Below, piece by piece: positions 1 to 6,218 of a stretch of DNA of 18,582 nucleotides. Position numbers and translations under genes: made by a program. Under the pieces are notes generated by a model. It was not told the DNA's origin and ran no database searches. It saw only the letters and a list, made by a program, of their open reading frames with translations. Numbering within the stretch: the first letter of the stretch is position 1; each line of letters opens with the position of its first letter. Source of the stretch: an uncultured Eisenbergiella sp. (GTDB lineage: Bacteria; Bacillota; Clostridia; Lachnospirales; Lachnospiraceae); assembly GCA_948960675.1 (NCBI GenBank), contig CARDPF010000025.1, positions 1 through 18,582 of the forward strand, written 5' to 3'.

Positions 1-1211
1 TGCTCACCCATATAAAATTGTTCAGCAGCGTGTTGCAACGCTTCCGCAGAAAAACCATTTCCCGTATCACTGATTACAAAAACAAAATATCCCTCATTTT
101 CGTTTACTTCAAGATAAATACTTCCATTTGCCGGAGTATGCTCTATCGCATTAGAAATCACATTAAGAATAGCCCTCATAAATAAATCATGGTCAATATG
201 GATATAATGCGTCTGATACTCATAGCCGGCTTGCAATTGTATGCCCTGCATAGAACACAATCCTTTTATCTGATTTTGAAGTTCCCCTAAAAAATCAGAC
301 ACACAAAATTTCTGTATATGCGAATAAAAACTATCTATTGATTTTGTAATATCAATAAGCGTCTGAATATAATTCTGCATTTGAATAGAACCATTTTTAA
401 TGTAATCGGCACACTCTCTTTGTTCATCAGTAAGTATTGTATCGCAAAGTAATTCTGAATTACCTCTTACAATCGTCAATGGTGTTTTTAGGTCATGCGC
501 TAATGCTGCAATTTGGTCTTTCCGCATTTTTTCCGCTTTCCATTGTTCGGAAAGTGATTGCTTCAATGCTTGTTTCATATGTTCAAGTCCATTAAGCACT
601 TTGTCAATTTCTAATATATCACTATGCCCTACTGTAAAATCTAAATTCTGCTGTTCAATTTTTTTTGTGGCAGACAATAATTTATCTATCTTTTTTTCAA
701 CATATCTCCCAAACCAATAAGAAATGGTAAACATCAATATTAAGATTTCAATTAAAATGATTCCAACTAAAAACCAATCGGCAACCGGAAATAATCTTCG
801 GAGTAGTGCATTAGAAAACTGTGCTGCCATTCGATACCGCAAAATCAATACTTCATTTTCCCTTTGAATTACGTTATACAGATATGGACTTGCGCTTGTT
901 ATATTGTTTTCAATACAACTTTTCCATATTACTTTTGATGTTTCAATGTCAAGAGAACCACTTTTATATTCGCCCGCATTTGTAAATAAGGCATACTCAC
1001 AAAGGAATGGTATATCTTCACCGGTAACTGTATGTACTGTTTTTAAATATTCTTTCGCATTGTCAATTTCCGTGCTAACTTTGTTCAAAGGATAAATAAC
1101 TTCTTTTTTAACCCCCATAAGATAAAAGGCGAAAGTGACAAAAACGGCACATAATAGACTGAATACAAGGATAAGTACATAGCGCATAAAAACAAAGCGC
1201 ATTTTTTTCAT
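1..1211 (-). CDS. Sensor histidine kinase of the lantibiotic-immunity module (LanK-like), 3' end outside window
   Basis: Membrane kinase that probably senses an antimicrobial peptide and phosphorylates the adjacent regulator. My reading starts at ATG 1209-1211, which overlaps the regulator's TGA as ATGA; the frame stays open to base 1, giving 403 residues with the C-terminus missing. I see a hydrophobic N-terminal segment (about residues 10-32), an extracellular stretch of roughly 110 residues, a second membrane segment (about 143-165), a HAMP-like linker, the H-box AHDLKTPLT with phospho-acceptor His239, the N-box SNAIEHTPA near 350 and the G-box DTGNGFS near 382. The order F-E-G-R-K matches lantibiotic immunity and resistance loci. 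Kinase identity is firm. The peptide-sensing role is inferred from neighbours. Confidence 0.9.
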   Translation of the reverse strand, partial: MKKMRFVFMRYVLILVFSLLCAVFVTFAFYLMGVKKEVIYPLNKVSTEIDNAKEYLKTVHTVTGEDIPFLCEYALFTNAGEYKSGSLDIETSKVIWKSCIENNITSASPYLYNVIQRENEVLILRYRMAAQFSNALLRRLFPVADWFLVGIILIEILILMFTISYWFGRYVEKKIDKLLSATKKIEQQNLDFTVGHSDILEIDKVLNGLEHMKQALKQSLSEQWKAEKMRKDQIAALAHDLKTPLTIVRGNSELLCDTILTDEQRECADYIKNGSIQMQNYIQTLIDITKSIDSFYSHIQKFCVSDFLGELQNQIKGLCSMQGIQLQAGYEYQTHYIHIDHDLFMRAILNVISNAIEHTPANGSIYLEVNENEGYFVFVISDTGNGFSAEALQHAAEQFYMGE

Positions 1212-1867
1212 ACCCATTTATATCCAACCCCCCAAACTGTTTGAATTGGCATTATTTGAAATTCTGTTAATTTATTCCGAATGTTTTTAATATGCGTGGA
1301 AATAACAGAACTGTCACTTTCGCCATTAAAACCAAAAACGGCTTCATAAATTTGTTCTCTCGTGAATGTCTGACCGTGATGCAGGGCAAGATACTCACAT
1401 ATTTCATATTCGCTTTTCGTAAAAGGAATTTTCCCTGATTCTGCCCCGGCTTCTTTTGCATTTAGGTTAAAAATAACACCCGAAACAGAAAACGAATTTT
1501 TTCTCTCCCGTAAATCCCTGCGTAAATGTGCTGCTACTCTCGCGCGAAGCTCACTTGTTCCAAAGGGCTTTGTAATATAATCGTCTGCCCCCAGTCCCAA
1601 CCCACGGACAATATCAGCTTCCTGTATCTTGGCAGTCAAAAACAGAATGGGGCAGTCCACTCTATTACGAATTTGGCTGCATACTTCGTAACCGTCCAGT
1701 TCCGGCATCATAATATCAAGCAAAATTAGGTCATATTTGCAAAAATTCATTGCAAGCATGGTTTGTGTATTTGAATGGATTGTAACTAAGTGTGAATCTT
1801 TTTCAAGAACACGTTTGATTAACTGCAACATTGCAATGTCATCATCTACAGCTAAAATATGCGCCAT
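1208..1867 (-). CDS. OmpR/PhoB-family response regulator (LanR-like)
   Basis: DNA-binding partner of the downstream kinase, 219 residues, normal length for the family. The receiver domain has the acidic pocket VDDD (residues 7-10), phospho-acceptor Asp51 in LLDIMMPELDGYEV, a conserved Thr-Ala (78-79) and Lys100 in ITKPFG. The C-terminal winged helix spans about 125-219, ending in the family signature TVWGVGYKW. The start is supported by GAGAGGTG just upstream of ATG 1865-1867. The gene begins 42 bases after lanG and overlaps the kinase by four bases, so translation of the two is probably coupled. It likely controls the promoter upstream of the ATPase, where an 11-base direct repeat suits an OmpR/PhoB-type dimer. 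Confidence 0.93.
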   Translation of the reverse strand: MAHILAVDDDIAMLQLIKRVLEKDSHLVTIHSNTQTMLAMNFCKYDLILLDIMMPELDGYEVCSQIRNRVDCPILFLTAKIQEADIVRGLGLGADDYITKPFGTSELRARVAAHLRRDLRERKNSFSVSGVIFNLNAKEAGAESGKIPFTKSEYEICEYLALHHGQTFTREQIYEAVFGFNGESDSSVISTHIKNIRNKLTEFQIMPIQTVWGVGYKWV

Positions 1868-1909
1868 TATATCACCTCTCTACCGTATTTCAAAACCATG
1901 GATACCGGC

Positions 1910-2662
1910 TTAATCCGATATACGGTTTCCGCCATATCTTGAAAACCAAAAAATAATTACTCCCATTATAACACTTGTTGCTGCAACACAAAACATGATT
2001 CCTATTTCTATTTCCCAATTTATATCAACTGCTAAATTTAGAGCTTTTTTTAACGCAAATTCTGAAAAACGTATACCAAGACCATAAGGGATAATAAACC
2101 ATATGCCCGTTCCTAATCCTGTCTGTAGAAGCGCAGATAACAGACTGCCTGCCACCCCAACAGCTATACAGAAATTCCCCCCAAAACGCAAGGCTATCAG
2201 ATATTGAAAAATATAAACCAATATGTTGCTCCCCCATATCACAGTTGGTATCAATATAATGACTTCTAAGGAAAGAGCAAGCGTTGAGCCTGTCAATGAA
2301 AAAAATACTCCAAATAAAGCTGTGCACAATATTGCAGATAACAAACCAAAGAACAGTAAAATGGACAGTTTAGATATCATGCTTTTTGCCCTGTTTGGAA
2401 GCGTTAATATATTCTGAAAATTCCCCGCCCTTGCCTCCTGTTCTGCAACAATCTGACATACAATTCCAATAGCAAATGGAAATGCCATTGCTAATAATTG
2501 AAAAAATGCTGCCAATTTGTTTATTTCATTACTTTTAGCAAATAAAACATAAATCATCACAATTCCGGCACCGCATATAGAAAACCCAATATGAAGCATA
2601 ACAAAAGGTGAGTGCCATAGTTTGTAGAAATCACTTTTTATATATCTAAACTGTTCACTCAT
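1910..2662 (-). CDS. Lantibiotic-immunity ABC transporter permease, LanG/MutG-like
   Basis: Integral membrane subunit of an ABC-2 type exporter that in this family removes lantibiotics from the membrane. The 250-residue protein starts MSEQFRYIKSDFYKLWHS, a cytoplasmic N-terminus typical of LanE/LanG permeases, followed by about six hydrophobic segments. The conserved AEQEARAGNFQNIL region after the second segment corresponds to the loop that contacts the ATPase in this family. The start has AAGGAG eight bases upstream. It overlaps lanE by eight bases, so the two permeases are probably co-translated. LanE versus LanG is assigned by order and similarity by eye, so the letter is less certain than the family. 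Confidence 0.85.
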   Translation of the reverse strand: MSEQFRYIKSDFYKLWHSPFVMLHIGFSICGAGIVMIYVLFAKSNEINKLAAFFQLLAMAFPFAIGIVCQIVAEQEARAGNFQNILTLPNRAKSMISKLSILLFFGLLSAILCTALFGVFFSLTGSTLALSLEVIILIPTVIWGSNILVYIFQYLIALRFGGNFCIAVGVAGSLLSALLQTGLGTGIWFIIPYGLGIRFSEFALKKALNLAVDINWEIEIGIMFCVAATSVIMGVIIFWFSRYGGNRISD

Positions 2663-3389
2663 AATAATTTCTCCTTTTAGAAAACAGTATTGTACTGGCT
2701 GCCAAAATAAGTATTGCTAAAAACAAACTGATAATAACAGCGGGAATAATACAATCCGTACTCCATAAGGGACTGTCATTTTCAAGCAACAATCCATTAG
2801 GATAGATACCAAAAAACGGGCACACTATACGGGCAGGAATGGCATACAGATTGAGAAAAAAACTTGTTTTTCCTACGCCAACGCTGAATAAAAGCACATT
2901 TCCGGCAAATGATAGTAATATTGCAGGTAAACAGCCTATTTTACCAGAAAGGAACATAATAAACGAAACTTGCCAAATATTTGTCAAGAAAAGGAATACA
3001 CACCCTGCCATGCCGTTTAGCGGTGAAATATTCACTGTCGTAAAATAGCCAAATATAGTGCAGCCAATCCACATAAAAAAATTTGCAGCAAAAGCAAATA
3101 TGATAATGGCAATATTTTTACCTATCCATATTTTTCCTAAATCAGTTGACAGACATAAAATGTTTTGAAACTCTGTATTTTTTTCTTTCTTGATTATGTC
3201 TGCACACCATATGGAAATTGTCATAGGAAAAATGATCGTACACCACCAATTATATGCTGCATATTGAATAGAACTTCCACTCAAAAAATATCCTAACAAT
3301 AGTGTGGTAAATGGCGCAAATAAAATCAACTTCATGGAAAAAGTATGCCTAAACTTTAGAATTTCGGACTGGACAATTCCAAACATCAT
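2655..3389 (-). CDS. Lantibiotic-immunity ABC transporter permease, LanE/MutE-like
   Basis: Second membrane subunit of the exporter, 244 residues with about six hydrophobic segments. It has the same layout as its neighbour: a short cytoplasmic N-terminus (MFGIVQSEILKFRHTFSMK), a first segment, and a charged loop KKEKNTEFQNILCL resembling the NFQNIL loop of the other permease, which suggests an old duplication. The first ATG overlaps the ATPase stop codon and a second ATG follows directly; AGGAGG lies six bases before the first, which is why I kept it. LanFEG complexes usually contain one copy of each permease and two ATPase subunits. Substrate cannot be read from sequence. Confidence 0.85.
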   Translation of the reverse strand: MMFGIVQSEILKFRHTFSMKLILFAPFTTLLLGYFLSGSSIQYAAYNWWCTIIFPMTISIWCADIIKKEKNTEFQNILCLSTDLGKIWIGKNIAIIIFAFAANFFMWIGCTIFGYFTTVNISPLNGMAGCVFLFLTNIWQVSFIMFLSGKIGCLPAILLSFAGNVLLFSVGVGKTSFFLNLYAIPARIVCPFFGIYPNGLLLENDSPLWSTDCIIPAVIISLFLAILILAASTILFSKRRNYYE

Positions 3390-4090
3390 TTATAACCTCC
3401 TGTATTTGTTTTTACCACGTTCATAAATATTTTTTCTAAATCTACGCCTTTATGGACTTCTCCTTCATATCCCAGTTTTCCATTTGCAATAATTCCAATA
3501 TGGTCAGCCATCTGCTCTACTTCGGATAGTATATGGCTTGATAAAATCACTGTAATGCCTTGTGTCGGAAAAGAACAGATTAGCTCACGAAATTCGCTGA
3601 TACCGATAGGATCTAACCCATTCGTTGGTTCGTCAAGAACTAGTAATTGGGGCTGAGAAAGCAATGCAAGGGCAATTCCAAGTCTTTGTTTCATACCTAA
3701 TGAAAAATGCCCTGTCTTTTTCCTGCCCGTATTTTCAAGCCTTACAATCTCCAAAACCTCTTCTATACGCTTTTCGGACAGTCCAAGCGCTAACGTCCGG
3801 GCTTTTAGGTTTTCATATGCACTCAAGTTTTCATAAAGTGGCGGCATTTCAATTAGGGCGCCTATATTGTTCAAATCGCTCCTGCTCCATGTGTGGCTGT
3901 TAAACTCTATTTTGCCGGAAGTAGGGTGGTAGATACCAGTAATCATTTTTAAAATAGTAGATTTTCCCGCGCCATTAGCACCTAACAGACCATATATAGA
4001 ATTTCTTTCAATGTTTAGTGATACATCACAAACTGCATTTTGTTCTTTGAAATTTTTGCATAAATCTGTAGTTTTCAAAATCATATCCAT
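3386..4090 (-). CDS. Lantibiotic-immunity ABC transporter ATP-binding protein (LanF-like)
   Basis: Energy-coupling subunit, 234 residues, first gene of the operon. Visible motifs are Walker A GANGAGKST (37-45), signature FSLGMKQR (129-136), Walker B LLVLDEP with Glu154, the D-loop after it, and the H-loop His186 in SSHILSE. Where most ABC ATPases have the Q-loop glutamine, this protein has Glu81 in IGALIEMPPLYENL. An E-loop here is a known trait of the LanF immunity subfamily and is the best single argument that this exporter handles lantibiotics rather than another substrate. The start ATG 4088-4090 has AAGGAA nine bases upstream; the ATG two codons later is a weaker alternative. The gene overlaps lanE by four bases. 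Confidence 0.92.
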   Translation of the reverse strand: MDMILKTTDLCKNFKEQNAVCDVSLNIERNSIYGLLGANGAGKSTILKMITGIYHPTSGKIEFNSHTWSRSDLNNIGALIEMPPLYENLSAYENLKARTLALGLSEKRIEEVLEIVRLENTGRKKTGHFSLGMKQRLGIALALLSQPQLLVLDEPTNGLDPIGISEFRELICSFPTQGITVILSSHILSEVEQMADHIGIIANGKLGYEGEVHKGVDLEKIFMNVVKTNTGGYK

Positions 4091-4128
4091 GTTACAAAAT
4101 TCCTTTCCCTTTCAATTTTAAGAAAAGG

Positions 4129-4164
4129 ATAATCGATAATTTTGAAGATTTTATAAAGATTTTT
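4129..4164 (-). promoter_or_regulatory. Putative regulated promoter of the LanFEG-RK operon with an 11-base direct repeat
   Basis: On the minus strand AAAATCTT occurs twice with an 11-base period (plus-strand AAGATTTT at 4145 and 4156). OmpR/PhoB-type regulators bind direct repeats of about this period. A weak -10 candidate, GATTAT (4129-4134), lies downstream, and a 17-base spacer puts the -35 position at 4152-4157, inside the repeat, which has no TTGACA. That is the layout of an activator-dependent promoter. The repeat is seen directly; binding by the local regulator is inference. Confidence 0.45.
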
Positions 4165-4182
4165 CACTATTTAAAAAAATAT

Positions 4183-4295
4183 TCACGGCCAGGGGCCGCT
4201 CATAGTAACGATTCGGGGCGGCATTCCGGGTTTTGCTACGCAAAAGCCGCCCCTCACTCCTGCATCATGTTCTTATACCCGTAAATCAATGTCAC
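4183..4295 (+). repeat. Dispersed multi-hairpin repeat, copy A (truncated variant)
   Basis: This stretch matches, in inverted orientation, the repeat at 16453-16598. It has a GGCC-rich first palindrome (about 4184-4210, right arm GGCCGCTCATAGTAAC intact, left arm degraded), then a hairpin at 4215-4253 with outer stem GGGGCGGC/GCCGCCCC, side bulge ATTCCGGG and inner stem TTTTGC/GCAAAA around TAC, then a shared tail ending CATGTTCT. The third hairpin of copy B is missing here, replaced by TATA, and the end reads AATCAATGTCAC instead of GAATAGTAAC. It lies between the AT-rich lan module and the tRNA gene. Confidence 0.8.
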
Positions 4296-4351
4296 TTAGT
4301 TAAGCCACGGGGTTGGGAAGGCGTGCCGACGGGCGGGGGGAGGCGGATGCA

Positions 4352-4381
4352 GTAACAGGGCAGACTTGCCTGAACTGTTAC
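4352..4381. other. Intergenic hairpin upstream of the tRNA promoter
   Basis: GTAACAG (4352-4358) pairs with CTGTTAC (4375-4381), and inside it GGCA pairs with TGCC around a GACT loop, with TGAA left as a bulge. No T-run follows, so it is not a typical terminator. The rest of 4296-4421 is a G-rich stretch with no gene I can support; two reading frames crossing it also cross the tRNA and look spurious. Confidence 0.4.
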
Positions 4382-4421
4382 ACGAACTGTCACTGCTTGT
4401 CAAAAAAAGTTTATATAAATA

Positions 4422-4450
4422 TTGACATTTGCCGCAATCTCCTATATAAT
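4422..4450 (+). promoter_or_regulatory. Consensus sigma-A promoter of tRNA-Leu
   Basis: TTGACA (4422-4427) and TATAAT (4445-4450) are both perfect consensus hexamers with a 17-base spacer. Transcription should start near 4457, a few bases before the tRNA. It is the strongest promoter seen in the window. Confidence 0.9.
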
Positions 4451-4462
4451 GGCATATGTCGC

Positions 4463-4546
4463 GCAGGAATGGCGGAATTGGCAGACGCGTACGGTTCAGG
4501 TCCGTATGGTAGCAATACCATGAGAGTTCAAGTCTCTTTTCCTGCA
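4463..4546 (+). tRNA. tRNA-Leu, anticodon CAG
   Basis: The 84-base sequence folds as a class II tRNA. The acceptor stem GCAGGAA/TTCCTGC is perfect with discriminator A4546. The D-stem is GCG/CGC around GAATTGGCAGA. The anticodon stem TACGG/CCGTA encloses loop TTCAGGT, giving anticodon CAG. The long variable arm is TGGTA-GCAA-TACCA, and the T-arm is GAGAG-TTCAAGT-CTCTT with one G-T pair. The long variable arm and anticodon agree on leucine (CUG codons). The 3' CCA is not encoded. Confidence 0.97.
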
Positions 4547-4554
4547 CTGCCTTA

Positions 4555-4586
4555 TGCACTTTGCTTATGCAAAGTGCATTTTTTTT
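4555..4586 (+). terminator. Intrinsic terminator of tRNA-Leu
   Basis: TGCACTTTGC (4555-4564) and GCAAAGTGCA (4569-4578) form a perfect 10-base-pair stem with a TTAT loop, followed by eight T residues. It sits nine bases after the tRNA 3' end. Confidence 0.93.
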
Positions 4587-4623
4587 ATACGGTAGGAAAT
4601 TTCGTTTCTTACCGTATAAAAAA
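4581..4623. repeat. 19-base-pair palindrome directly after the tRNA terminator
   Basis: T6 + ATACGGTA + GGAAA pairs with TTTCT + TACCGTAT + A6 around a TTTCG loop, with one G-T pair. The left T6 is also the end of the tRNA terminator's T-run. Because A residues follow, it is not a terminator on the plus strand. Purpose unknown. Confidence 0.6.
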
Positions 4624-4651
4624 GCACGGTAATGCGTACTCGCGCACAGGG

Positions 4652-4672
4652 AAAAAGTTGCCTGACGGCAAC
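4652..4672 (-). terminator. Putative minus-strand intrinsic terminator
   Basis: Read on the minus strand, GTTGCC-GTCA-GGCAAC is followed by TTTTT. The stem is six base pairs, so strength would be moderate. It could stop antisense transcription entering the tRNA region from the right. The same stem is part of a plus-strand hairpin cluster. Confidence 0.45.
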
Positions 4673-4687
4673 CGCGCTCGACGCGGT

Positions 4688-4712
4688 GTGTGCGCAAAGC
4701 GCACACTTTTTT
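4688..4712 (+). terminator. Strong plus-strand intrinsic terminator
   Basis: GTGTGCGC (4688-4695) pairs with GCGCACAC (4699-4706) around AAA and is followed by six T residues. It lies over 100 bases after the tRNA terminator with no gene between, so it is either a back-up terminator or the end of an untranslated RNA. Its left arm can also pair with GCGCACA at 4642-4648. Confidence 0.75.
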
Positions 4713-4760
4713 ATGATTCACAGGCCGTGGCGATAATTTGACTAAATCGCTAATTTTTTG

Positions 4761-4789
4761 TGGACTTTTCCCCTAATATGTCTTAAAAT
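4761..4789 (+). promoter_or_regulatory. Putative promoter of the AraC-family regulator
   Basis: TGGACT (4761-4766, four of six matches to TTGACA) and TAAAAT (4784-4789) are 17 bases apart, about 32 bases before the start codon. AAGGAGG at 4805-4811, nine bases before ATG 4821, fixes the start. Confidence 0.6.
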
Positions 4790-4820
4790 AGTAAAAACAC
4801 AAAAAAGGAGGCGCCGATTC

Positions 4821-6218
4821 ATGGACATTCGCGCCAAAATCGAATTTTTAATGGAACTCATCTCCTGCTCCCACCGGCTGTCCTATGGCTCCCTGGACGC
4901 TTCCCTCAATCTGCTTTCCACCAGCTGCCCCAGCCGGGAAGTATATGATATCCTGCTCTCCCAAAGTGGCTACCGCAACTATCTCCTGCCAAAACTGTCC
5001 TCCTGCGACACACCCTGGATGATGACTGACGTGATAGGCTTTGTATGGATCGCCGTCTTTGAACGTTCCCACAATAAAGTGCATACCGTTCACCTGATTG
5101 GACCGGCCTGCTTTCAAGATGCCCCCCTGCAGGCATTGTTAAACCAAAATGTCCTGCCGGGCAAAAATGCGGCAGACACCCTCACCGGTCTTCTTTGTAC
5201 ATTGCCCATCCTGTCGTTTACCGACTATCTTAAGTACGGACAAATGCTCCATTATACCGTCACCGGCCAAAAGGTTCTTCCGGGAAGCTTCTATCTTAGC
5301 GGTTTTCCCCCGCAGTCATCCCGGACCGGACAGGCCACCGCCCGCCGGCAAAGCCATGCGGCATGGGCCTGCGAGCAGGCCCTGACCCGCGCCGTAAAAG
5401 AAGGACGCAGGGATGACCAAACGGTTCTTGACGAATTTTTTGCCCTCCTCCCTTCCTGCCCCGGTGCAAAAAACGATCCGGTACGGCAGACAAAGGAGCA
5501 TGTACGCCTCCTTCTTTTCCTATGCTCCCGCGCTGCCCTCTTGGCCGGTCTTCCCCCCCATCTGGCATATACTTTGCAGGACACCTACCTCCAGGATATC
5601 GAAGCGGCAGTTTCCGCAGCCAAAATCCGGGATATCGGCCAAACAGTCTTTCGGGATTTTGCAGACCGGGTACAAAATACCAAAGCGCAGTCTGCCGTTT
5701 CCATGCCCATCCGGGATATCTGCGATTATATCCGTCTGCACTGCACCGAAAAATACAGTATCGCAGACCTGGGCAGACAAGCCGGGTATGCGGAATACTA
5801 TTTTTCCAAAAAATTTAAAAAGGAAACCGGGATGAGTGTAAATGACTTTATCAAACAGGCCAAAATCGAACATGCCAAAAAGCTGCTTTTGGATAAAACC
5901 TCCAGCATCCAGCAAATCAGCGAAGCCCTGCAGTTTTGCTCCCAAAGCTACTTTGCGGAAGTATTCCAGCACTTTACCGGCATGAGCCCGGCGACTACCG
6001 GAACCGGTACGCCGCCCCCAAAAAGTCCGTGTGAATCCCCAGGCACTTATCGCAAAAAGCGCAGGGATTTTCACTTAGCCCTGCGCTTTTCCTTATTCAA
6101 ACCGCCGCTGGTGGGGGATACTTTACTTTTTAAAAAGCTTGCCCGCATCACACTCCCCTCCCCAAACCGGGCCCGGATCTCGTCCATTGCCCGGTTTGCC
6201 TTTTCCAGCTTTTCATAA
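4821..6218 (+). CDS. AraC-family transcriptional regulator with apparent C-terminal frameshift
   Basis: The N-terminal ~290 residues resemble a sensory domain of Clostridia AraC regulators (for example WMMTDVIGFVWIAVFE, then HLIGP); I cannot name a ligand. The C-terminal ~100 residues hold the two AraC helix-turn-helix motifs: YSIADLGRQAGYAEYYFSKK and IQQISEALQFCSQSYFAEVF. The start at 4821 is chosen over upstream ATG 4758 for its AAGGAGG. At about 5990-5994 (…ATGAGCCCGGCGACTACCGG) the family ending GMSPxxYRNRY is lost: adding one base restores YRNRYAAPKKSV and a stop at 6032-6034, giving 404 residues. As written, the frame runs on with about 70 unrelated residues into the antisense of the polymerase gene. 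Regulator identity is firm. Whether the deletion is real or a sequencing error is open. Confidence 0.88.
   Translation: MDIRAKIEFLMELISCSHRLSYGSLDASLNLLSTSCPSREVYDILLSQSGYRNYLLPKLSSCDTPWMMTDVIGFVWIAVFERSHNKVHTVHLIGPACFQDAPLQALLNQNVLPGKNAADTLTGLLCTLPILSFTDYLKYGQMLHYTVTGQKVLPGSFYLSGFPPQSSRTGQATARRQSHAAWACEQALTRAVKEGRRDDQTVLDEFFALLPSCPGAKNDPVRQTKEHVRLLLFLCSRAALLAGLPPHLAYTLQDTYLQDIEAAVSAAKIRDIGQTVFRDFADRVQNTKAQSAVSMPIRDICDYIRLHCTEKYSIADLGRQAGYAEYYFSKKFKKETGMSVNDFIKQAKIEHAKKLLLDKTSSIQQISEALQFCSQSYFAEVFQHFTGMSPATTGTGTPPPKSPCESPGTYRKKRRDFHLALRFSLFKPPLVGDTLLFKKLARITLPSPNRARISSIARFAFSSFS
6054..6090. terminator. Bidirectional terminator between araC-type gene and polymerase gene
   Basis: AAAAAGCGCAGGG (6054-6066) and CCCTGCGCTTTT (6079-6090) form a perfect stem with T-runs on both strands. 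It follows the restored stop of the AraC gene by about 20 bases. The polymerase stop codon (6071-6073) is in its loop. Confidence 0.88.

Noticed and set aside
4463..4546. tRNA-Leu as attachment site of an integrated island
   Set aside because: The AT-rich module is on the 5' side of the tRNA, no repeated tRNA 3' fragment was found, and no integrase is present.
4716..4735. CACAGGCCGTG match to the dispersed repeat upstream of the AraC gene
   Set aside because: Only 11 self-complementary bases are shared, which can occur by chance.
4296..4741. Two ~140-codon frames, one per strand, across the tRNA region
   Set aside because: Both cross tRNA-Leu, its promoter and terminators; no ribosome site or family resemblance.
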